64,000 bases of DNA, from the NCBI GenBank assembly GCA_036268075.1, contig DATAUV010000140.1, positions 1 to 64,000 of the forward strand, given 5' to 3'. Of this stretch, positions 58,739-64,000 are shown piece by piece (within the stretch, counting starts at the first letter, position 1; each line of letters starts with the position of its first letter). The notes under the pieces were generated by a model, which made no database searches, was not told the DNA's origin, and saw only the letters and a program-made list of their open reading frames with translations. The position numbers and the translations under genes were made by a program. The DNA is from DATARH01 sp036268075 (GTDB taxonomy: Bacteria > Pseudomonadota > Alphaproteobacteria > ATCC43930 > CGMCC-115725).

Positions 58739-59260
58739 CTACTCCTGCGCGTACCGCCAAGGCGCCGCCGGCTGCGGGGCGCCCTCGTCGATCGTCCATT
58801 GCGGGATCGACAGCCCGTCGCCGGCATCGCTGAATACCATCCGCACGCGCGTCCCGATCCCGACCGTTTTGACGAGGTCGGGCGGGGCGAGTTCGCCGTC
58901 GGGGGTGGTGAGGTTGCCGATCACCCGCAGCGCCTCCTCCGGCGTCGGCTGCCCCTTTTGCGTGTCGAGGTCGACGAGCAGGATCATATACGGCGTCTTG
59001 CCCCTGAACGCCGGTTGGATCGCGTGGTGCACCTCGCTGTAGGAATGCACGGTGCCCTTGCCCTCGACCGCTTTCCAGGTTGATTCCCGGCACATGCACC
59101 ACGGGCAGGCCGTTGTCGGCGGATAGCGGAACTTGCCGCAATCGTTGCAGGATTGCAGGTGGTAGCTGTGCTCGGCGCAGTGCTTGAAATACGCGACATT
59201 CTCGACATCGAGGTCATCGATGTGGAGGTTCATGCCGAGATATTGGCCGTCGATAGACAT
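58739..59260 (-). CDS. DUF35 (ChsH2-like) OB-fold protein with zinc ribbon
   Basis: A 173-residue cytosolic protein. A rubredoxin-like zinc ribbon (C38-N-D-C41 and C52-P-W-C55) precedes an OB-fold (KGTVHSYSEVHHA, RVIGNLTT, GTRVRMVF). DUF35 proteins partner with thiolase-like proteins, forming complexes that may act as retro-aldolases in steroid side-chain breakdown. It starts 17 bases after the thiolase-like gene. GGGAGACGAG lies before the ATG. Its role should be read together with the thiolase-like protein. Confidence 0.87.
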   Translation of the reverse strand: MSIDGQYLGMNLHIDDLDVENVAYFKHCAEHSYHLQSCNDCGKFRYPPTTACPWCMCRESTWKAVEGKGTVHSYSEVHHAIQPAFRGKTPYMILLVDLDTQKGQPTPEEALRVIGNLTTPDGELAPPDLVKTVGIGTRVRMVFSDAGDGLSIPQWTIDEGAPQPAAPWRYAQE

Positions 59261-59277
59261 TTCTCGTCTCCCTGTGC

Positions 59278-60537
59278 TCAGCCGCGCCGCATAACCATCG
59301 ACGACGCCGTCGCCGGATTGGCCCAGCCGAGATTGGCGGTAACCTCCGCGTTCCTCACCTGGCGGCAGCCGCCCTCGCTGTAATCGTAGGTGTGCTGGCG
59401 CTTGCCGTCGGGGCCGATCGGACAGGAATCGTCGGCGTCGTGGCGAAGCTGGCGGGTGTTCTCGATCACCATGTTCATGCCGTGCGTATAGCCCTCGCAC
59501 AAATGACCGCCGCTCGTGTTGTTGGGCCGCTTGCCGCCGAGCGTGATCGTGCCGTTCGACACGTAGTCACCGCCTTCGCCCTTCTTGCAGAACCCGTAAT
59601 CCTCAAGCTGCAGCATCGCGGTGAAGGTGAAGGCGTCGTAGGAGCCGGTGATGTCGACATCTTCCGGCCCCACCCCCGCGTTGGGCCACAGGATGTCTTT
59701 CGCGTAGTATCCGCCGACGGTCGAAATCGGCCCGTGCTGGTAATGCATGTCGAGCCGCGGCTTGTTGCACCGCCCGACGACGCCGCGGATCAGCACCGGA
59801 TGATGTTTGCAGTCTTTCGCCCGGTCGGCCGAGGTGACGATGATGCAGGTGGCGTTGTCGGTCTCGACGCAGCAATCGAGCAGGTGCAGCGGCTTGCAGA
59901 TAAAGCGGCTGTTGATCACGTCTTCGACCGTGAAGCGCTTCTTGTAATAGGCCTTCGGGTTGTTCGAGGCGTGGCGCGAATGGAACATCTTCACATGCGC
60001 GACCTGCTCCGGCGTCGTGCCGTAATCGTACATGTGGCGCATGAACGTCGGGGCAAAGCTCTGCCCGGCGCTCTGCCAGCCATAGGCGCGGTTGTGCAGC
60101 ATGTCGCCCGCGACCGGCGCCGCCGAGCGCGCGCCCGTGCCGCCGATGCGGACCTGGCTGAACCCGTTCATCGCGCGGAAGATCGCGACGGTCTTGCAGC
60201 ACCCAGCCTCGATCAGTCCGATCGCGATGCCGATCAACGCCTCGGTCGAGGAGCCGCCGCCGACCACGTCCATGTAGAAATTGAGCCGCAGGCCCAGATC
60301 ACCCGAGATGAAGGTCGCCGAGGTCGAATCGCCGCCCGAATAGTCGAGCATCCCGTCGATGTCGGAGGCCTTGAGGCCTGAATCGAGGATCGCGTTCCTG
60401 ACGGCCCAGGTGCCGAGCGCCCGCGTCGTGATCCCCGAGCCGCGGGTATAGGTCGTCTCCCCGACCCCGACGATCGCGTATTTGTCGCGCAGGTATTTAG
60501 GCGTTGTCGCGTCGACCTCTTGGCGGGGTAGTGGCAT
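59278..60537 (-). CDS. Thiolase-like (SCP-x/Ltp2-type) protein lacking the catalytic Cys
   Basis: A 419-residue protein of the lipid-transfer thiolase family. The N-terminus YAIVGVGETTYTRGSGITTR and the helix SSTEALIGIAIGLIEAGCCK are typical. The usual nucleophilic Cys position reads GGGSSTEA (about 93-100) with serines instead of Cys. Ltp2, which also lacks this Cys, forms an aldolase with DUF35 partner ChsH2; the same pairing here suggests an aldolase or thiolase-like function, not simple thiolysis. The C-terminal part has GSYDAFTFTAMLQLEDYGF. GGAGG lies six bases before the ATG. Confidence 0.82.
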   Translation of the reverse strand: MPLPRQEVDATTPKYLRDKYAIVGVGETTYTRGSGITTRALGTWAVRNAILDSGLKASDIDGMLDYSGGDSTSATFISGDLGLRLNFYMDVVGGGSSTEALIGIAIGLIEAGCCKTVAIFRAMNGFSQVRIGGTGARSAAPVAGDMLHNRAYGWQSAGQSFAPTFMRHMYDYGTTPEQVAHVKMFHSRHASNNPKAYYKKRFTVEDVINSRFICKPLHLLDCCVETDNATCIIVTSADRAKDCKHHPVLIRGVVGRCNKPRLDMHYQHGPISTVGGYYAKDILWPNAGVGPEDVDITGSYDAFTFTAMLQLEDYGFCKKGEGGDYVSNGTITLGGKRPNNTSGGHLCEGYTHGMNMVIENTRQLRHDADDSCPIGPDGKRQHTYDYSEGGCRQVRNAEVTANLGWANPATASSMVMRRG

Positions 60538-60549
60538 ATTTGCCTCCGT

Positions 60550-60631
60550 CGTAGGGCGGATAAGCGCAGCGCAATCCGCCATTTGTCCATGCATGATAGC
60601 GGCGGATCACGCTGCGCTCATCCGCCCTACG
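60550..60631. repeat. Dispersed inverted repeat, family A copy 7 (GGCGGA type)
   Basis: CGTAGGGCGGATAAGCGCAG at the left pairs with CGCTGCGCTCATCCGCCCTACG at the right. It belongs to the same GGCGGA subtype as copy 4. It fills the gap between the amidohydrolase stop and the thiolase-like start; both genes run leftward. Confidence 0.8.
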
Positions 60632-60634
60632 CGA

Positions 60635-61672
60635 TCACCACAGGCGATAGAATTTGAGCGCGGTGTCGTGGAACATCTTGTTCTTCTCGTCGTTGGAGTA
60701 GCCCTCCGAGACGCGCTTGAACGCGTTCCACAGATTGGCATAGCTGCACATGCCCTTGTCGACCGGGAAGTTGCTTTCGAACATCGAGCGGTCGGGGCCG
60801 AACGCCTCGATGCAGGTGTTGAGATAGGGCGCCCAGGCCTTTGCGAGCTGCTCCGACGAGGGCGCCTTTTCCTGCTGCCCCATCTCGAACCCGATCAGCG
60901 ACGGCATCCCGAGCCCGCCGAGCTTGATGTAGACGTTGGGGAATTGGCCGAGCTTCTGGATCTGCTTCCGCCATTCCGGGAACACCTCTTCCTGCTTCCC
61001 GGCATAGGGGCCGACCGCGAGCGACCCGCCGACATGGTTGAGGACGATTTTCGTTTCCGGGAAGGCGCCGGCCAGGCTGATCAGATCGCCAAGCTGGGTG
61101 TGGAACATCCAGGCCTCGAACGTCAGGTTCAGCGGCGCCAGCGCGGCGAATCCCTCGCGCCACTGCGGGTTGACGTAAAGCCCCTCGCCCGACCCCGAGG
61201 TGAACACGCGAAGGCTCGGGTCGGTATGCCAGGTCGCGCCGTTGCGGATACCCCGAAACCGTCCGCCCGCGGCCACGATATGCTGTTCGAGGATGCCCTT
61301 GGCGCGGCTGCCGACGCGGAAATCGACATTGCCGATGATCCCGGCGCAGGCATGCGCGCCGCCGTACTTGCCGCTCTCGCTCATCGCCGCGACGCCGGCG
61401 ACAAAGGTCGTCTCGCCGAGCGAGCGCGTCTCGGCCGGCCCGTCGGCGCGGTACATCTCGCGGCATTCGAGGAACACGGTCGCGCGGATGTTGTGGCCGC
61501 TCGACAAATCCTCGACCAGATCGTGCAGCAGATAGCGGCTCCCCGGCCGGTCCCACAAATGATGATGCGGGTCGATGATCGGCCGATCCGGCTCCAGCGC
61601 CGCCTCCTGGGTCGCGGCGAGCCAATCCTTGCGGATCGGCAGATGGCGCTGCGGTGCGGTGGTCGACTGCAT
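60635..61672 (-). CDS. Amidohydrolase family 2 protein
   Basis: A 345-residue TIM-barrel metal hydrolase of the amidohydrolase-2 family. It has the DPHHHLWDRPG metal motif near the N-terminus, IVLNHVGGS, and a C-terminal MFESNFPVDKG that replaces the usual GTDWP. Such enzymes hydrolyse lactones or decarboxylate acids. The ATG at 61672 is chosen since GGGAGGA precedes it. Because it lies beside thiolase-like and DUF35 genes, it may belong to the same catabolic route. It is distinct from the amidohydrolase half of the fusion at 30116. Confidence 0.86.
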   Translation of the reverse strand: MQSTTAPQRHLPIRKDWLAATQEAALEPDRPIIDPHHHLWDRPGSRYLLHDLVEDLSSGHNIRATVFLECREMYRADGPAETRSLGETTFVAGVAAMSESGKYGGAHACAGIIGNVDFRVGSRAKGILEQHIVAAGGRFRGIRNGATWHTDPSLRVFTSGSGEGLYVNPQWREGFAALAPLNLTFEAWMFHTQLGDLISLAGAFPETKIVLNHVGGSLAVGPYAGKQEEVFPEWRKQIQKLGQFPNVYIKLGGLGMPSLIGFEMGQQEKAPSSEQLAKAWAPYLNTCIEAFGPDRSMFESNFPVDKGMCSYANLWNAFKRVSEGYSNDEKNKMFHDTALKFYRLW

Positions 61673-61822
61673 GCGGTTCCTCCCAATGGCCGAACGTTTG
61701 GTCAAGTCTGCGATGCCGGCGCGGCGAATGCTATGGTTTTGATGCGTCAGCGGGCCGAATTCGGGGGTAGAACGAAAGGCAATTTCACCTTACATTAGGG
61801 GAATTCTCCCGAGGAACCCAAG

Positions 61823-62077
61823 ATGAGCGCGACACTCACGGTCACTTCCAAAGGTCAGGTGACGCTGCGCAAGGAACTGCTGCGGCATTTGGGGGTGCGT
61901 CCGGGCGAAAAGGTCGAGATCGACTTGTTGCCCGACGGCCGCGCGGAACTTCACGCCGCCAAAAAAACCGGCTCGATCGAGGATTTCATCGGTTGCGCCT
62001 ATCGGCCCGGAACCAAGCCGCGGACGATCGAGCAGATCAACGAGGCAATCGCCAAGGGCTGGGCCGGCGAATTATGA
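61823..62077 (+). CDS. AbrB/SpoVT-type antitoxin (VapB)
   Basis: An 84-residue protein with the AbrB swapped-hairpin domain (LTVTSKGQVTLRKELLRHLG, VRPGEKVEIDLLP) and a C-terminal segment (EDFIGCAYRPGTKPRTIEQI) that would bind the toxin. Its TGA overlaps the toxin ATG (ATGA). GAGGAA precedes the ATG. It likely represses the operon, as is usual. Confidence 0.87.
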   Translation: MSATLTVTSKGQVTLRKELLRHLGVRPGEKVEIDLLPDGRAELHAAKKTGSIEDFIGCAYRPGTKPRTIEQINEAIAKGWAGEL

Positions 62078-62475
62078 AGGTCACGGCTGACACGAATGTA
62101 CTTGTCCGCGCGGCGGTGCTGGACGAGCCGTCTCAGGCAGAGCGGGCCGCCGCGCTGCTGCGCGATGCGGAGCTGATCGTAGTGACCCTGCCGACGCTGT
62201 GTGAGTTCGCCTGGGTGTTGCGTGGCGCGTATCGATGGACGGCGCGTGATATCTTCGGTTTCATCAGGAGCCTTATCGCCAGTCCCGCGGTCCGCGCTGA
62301 CCAACCGGCGGTGGAGGCAGGGCTTGCGATGCTCGACGCCGGCGGCGATTTCGCCGATGGGGTCATCGCCTTTATGGGGCGTCAGATGGGTGGTATGGTC
62401 TTTGCCAGCTTCGACCGCAAGGCGGTCGCGCTGGTCGCGGCAGCCGGCGGCGAAACCCTCCTGCTCGAGGCCTAA
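62074..62475 (+). CDS. VapC-type PIN domain toxin
   Basis: A 133-residue PIN-domain RNase. The acidic active site is VTADTNVLVRA (Asp), TLCEFAWVL (Glu) and GGDFADGVIAF (Asp), with ASFDRKAVA (Asp) at the end. It overlaps the antitoxin by four bases. The four-base overlap with the stop of the convergent LLM gene at 62472 leaves no terminator gap. Confidence 0.88.
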   Translation: MKVTADTNVLVRAAVLDEPSQAERAAALLRDAELIVVTLPTLCEFAWVLRGAYRWTARDIFGFIRSLIASPAVRADQPAVEAGLAMLDAGGDFADGVIAFMGRQMGGMVFASFDRKAVALVAAAGGETLLLEA

Positions 62476-63422
62476 ACTTTCGCCAGCACCCGTTCGCGGA
62501 ACCCGGTCATCTCGGCGACGACTTCGCCCTCCTCCGGCCGCTCGAAGTCGAAGTCGATCGCGGTGACGCCCACGTCTTGGAGTGCATGGATGTCGCCGAT
62601 GATGTCGCCGTCGGTGCCGGAGAAAAGGCGCCGCTCGCCGTCGCTGGCGAGGGGCGGCAGAGCCGAGCCGGTGCGCTTGACACGATAGGTCAGCGCCACC
62701 GCCTCGGGCGCGCGGCCGGCGGCGGCGGTGACCTGGCGCAAGCGGGCGACACCGGCGCGATAGCGCGGCAGGCTGTCCAGCAAATGCTGGTTGTTGGTGC
62801 CGATCGGATACCAGGCGTCGGCCAATTTGGCGGCCCGGCGCAAAGACGGGCCGCTTTCGCCGCCGACCCAGATCGGCAGCGGGTTCTGCGCCGGCTTCGG
62901 GTCGAGCACGAGCCGGTCGAACTGCACGTATTTGCCGGCGATCGTCGGCTTCTCTTCGGTCCACAGCCGGCGGAACGCAGCGAGGTATTCGTCGGTGACG
63001 GCGCCGCGCTCGGCGAACGGAGTGGTCACCACGGCGTCGAATTCGGCCTTGAGCCAGCCGGCGCCTATTCCTACCGTGAGCCGGCCGCCTGAAAGAACAT
63101 CGATCGTCGCCAGCGTCTTCGCGGTCAACACCGCCGGCCGGTGCGGCACGACCATTACCGCGAGCACGAGGCGCAGCCGCGACGTTGCCGCGGCGAGATA
63201 GGCGGTGCAGGCGAGCTGCTCGTGGCGGTACTGCGTGTCGTGGGAGTAGAACGCGCCGCTTTCGGAATAAGGGTAGCCCGGCTCGGCCATATCGGGCAGG
63301 ACCAGGTGGTCGGTCACGGTCAGGTAGTCGTAGCCCAGCCTCTCGCCTTCGCGCGCGATGCGGGTCATGATCTCGGGCGCGGCCAGCGCCCCGCTGATCG
63401 GCAGGTTGAACCCGAACTGCAT
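62472..63422 (-). CDS. LLM-class flavin-dependent oxidoreductase
   Basis: A 316-residue luciferase-like monooxygenase starting MQFGFNLPISGALAAPEIM. The core GERLGYDYLTVTDHLVLPD and LSGGRLTVGIGAGWLKAEFD fit the F420/FMN-dependent subgroup. GGAGG lies six bases before the ATG at 63422. Longer in-frame extension upstream is rejected. It overlaps the small membrane ORF's ATG on the opposite strand. The substrate is unknown. Confidence 0.87.
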   Translation of the reverse strand: MQFGFNLPISGALAAPEIMTRIAREGERLGYDYLTVTDHLVLPDMAEPGYPYSESGAFYSHDTQYRHEQLACTAYLAAATSRLRLVLAVMVVPHRPAVLTAKTLATIDVLSGGRLTVGIGAGWLKAEFDAVVTTPFAERGAVTDEYLAAFRRLWTEEKPTIAGKYVQFDRLVLDPKPAQNPLPIWVGGESGPSLRRAAKLADAWYPIGTNNQHLLDSLPRYRAGVARLRQVTAAAGRAPEAVALTYRVKRTGSALPPLASDGERRLFSGTDGDIIGDIHALQDVGVTAIDFDFERPEEGEVVAEMTGFRERVLAKV

Positions 63423-63627
63423 GAATACCTCCGCGTTGTTCTCGCTCGCGACCCGCGACGTGCTGTTCGGGATGAACGCGCTGACGCTGGGCGGCTTTGT
63501 GCTGATGGGGATCGGGCTCAACCTCAGCCGCGCCCGGCGCATCCGGCCGCCGCTGGCGTTCGCGCTGATGGGGGTCGGCACGCTCCTCGTCTTCGCCGGG
63601 GTCTATACGATGCAGCAGGCGGGTTGA
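63421..63627 (+). CDS. Small two-helix membrane ORF
   Basis: A 68-residue frame. Two hydrophobic helices (LTLGGFVLMGIGLNL and LAFALMGVGTLLVFAGVY) flank a basic loop (SRARRIRPP), a plausible positive-inside topology. The ATG at 63421 overlaps the divergent LLM start in CATG. No clear Shine-Dalgarno is present; a later ATG at 63472 is possible. No family is recognised. It could be spurious. Confidence 0.42.
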   Translation: MNTSALFSLATRDVLFGMNALTLGGFVLMGIGLNLSRARRIRPPLAFALMGVGTLLVFAGVYTMQQAG

Positions 63628-63628
63628 G

Positions 63629-64000
63629 CTAGACTGCTTCGAGCTTCGTGTGTGGGCTCGGCGGCAATTCGACCGCAATAGCGTCGCCGGGACGGATTTC
63701 GCCGCCGACGATAACGATACCCATGATCCCGGCCTTGCGCACGAGATTGCCCTCGGCGTCGCGGTCGAGCGTCGCCGCCATCAGCCCGGGGCGGAGGCCG
63801 TTGAGCTGGTGGCACGGGTTGCGCAACCCCGTCACCTCGACCACCGCCGCCGCGCCGAGCCGCAACCGCGCCCCGGTCGGCAGGCCGAGCAGGTCGACCC
63901 CCCGCGTCGTTACGTTCTCGCCCATCTCCCCGGGCGCCAGCTCTAACCCGGCCGCGCGCAATTCGTCATGCAGCTCGGCATGGATCAGGTGCACCTGGCG
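63629..64000 (-). CDS. MOSC domain protein (5' end cut by the window edge)
   Basis: A partial MOSC domain, the module found in molybdenum cofactor sulfurases and YiiM-like proteins. Visible are LELAPGEMGENVTTRG, LLGLPTGARLRLG, VEVTGLRNPCHQLNG (the conserved cysteine) and the C-terminal IRPGDAIAVELPP. The frame continues through 64000 (RQVHLIHAELHDEL), so the start is beyond the window. It ends one base after the small membrane ORF stop (convergent). Its substrate, if any, would be sulfur transfer to a molybdenum centre or detoxification. Confidence 0.87.
   Translation of the reverse strand, partial: RQVHLIHAELHDELRAAGLELAPGEMGENVTTRGVDLLGLPTGARLRLGAAAVVEVTGLRNPCHQLNGLRPGLMAATLDRDAEGNLVRKAGIMGIVIVGGEIRPGDAIAVELPPSPHTKLEAV

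Noticed and set aside
4871..60631. Insertion sequences
   Set aside because: The repeats are 70-90 bases with no transposase and no target-site duplications that can be read by eye. They are called dispersed repeats instead.
62472..63581. N-terminal extension of the second LLM gene to 63581
   Set aside because: GGAGG sits six bases before the ATG at 63422, and the extension is not like luciferase-family proteins.

Overview
The window looks like chromosome of a GC-rich bacterium, most probably an alphaproteobacterium of the Rhizobiales/Rhodospirillales kind. This is an inference from three things: the very GC-rich third codon positions, the gene content (TauD-type dioxygenases, dienelactone hydrolases, MmgE/PrpD, LLM flavin enzymes, Tat-exported binding proteins, a DUF1501/DUF1800 pair, CHAD), and several families of short dispersed inverted repeats of a style common in that class. 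No rRNA, tRNA, CRISPR array, integrase or transposase was recognised.

Layout. 1-9420: amidase, a heme-motif histidine kinase, dienelactone hydrolase, TauD dioxygenase, CYTH-CHAD protein, LLM oxidoreductase and MsrA. 9421-13026: a multi-PAS histidine kinase with its response regulator. 13117-17524: ABC importer operon (binding protein, two permeases, no ATPase) ending in MmgE/PrpD. 17739-20375: second dienelactone hydrolase, DUF6295 protein and a TcuA-like flavoprotein. 20386-24404: an accessory island holding a DUF433/DUF5615 toxin-antitoxin pair with a broken toxin, a decayed copy of the TcuA-like 3' end, and a restriction-modification operon whose base composition is visibly lower in GC. 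24775-29987: hydroxyacid dehydrogenase, two small exported proteins, FMN reductase, SDR and a DsbD/ScsB-type disulfide reductase. 30116-31819: a single frame joining a polyphosphate-glucokinase-like ROK domain to an amidohydrolase. 31919-38505: DUF2272 lipoprotein, an L,D-transpeptidase/gshB/DUF2237/SPFH operon, TauD plus free-methionine-sulfoxide reductase, a third dienelactone hydrolase and a VOC protein. 38495-43305: DUF1800, DUF1501, M3 peptidase and VOC form one operon. 43403-49223: crotonases, MaoC, CoA-ester lyase, a VapBC-type pair and a molybdopterin oxidoreductase. 49479-53741: a lower-GC surface-polysaccharide block. 53773-61672: flavin monooxygenase-like protein, LigB-type ring-cleavage enzyme, GNAT, an orphan binding protein, a thiolase-like/DUF35 pair and an amidohydrolase. 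61823-64000: second VapBC pair, LLM oxidoreductase, a small membrane ORF and a truncated MOSC protein.

Functionally the core is catabolism of aromatic, acyl-CoA and organic-acid substrates plus redox and thiol upkeep (MsrA, free-Met-sulfoxide reductase, glutathione synthase, disulfide reductase). The most unusual points are the kinase-amidohydrolase fusion, the island with its duplicated flavoprotein tail, a 37-base motif shared upstream of two unlinked genes, a Cys-less thiolase beside a DUF35 protein, an apparent AUC start codon, and a 46-base perfect palindrome that rewrites the C-terminus of the molybdopterin enzyme. At least six families of dispersed inverted repeats fill most intergenic gaps.
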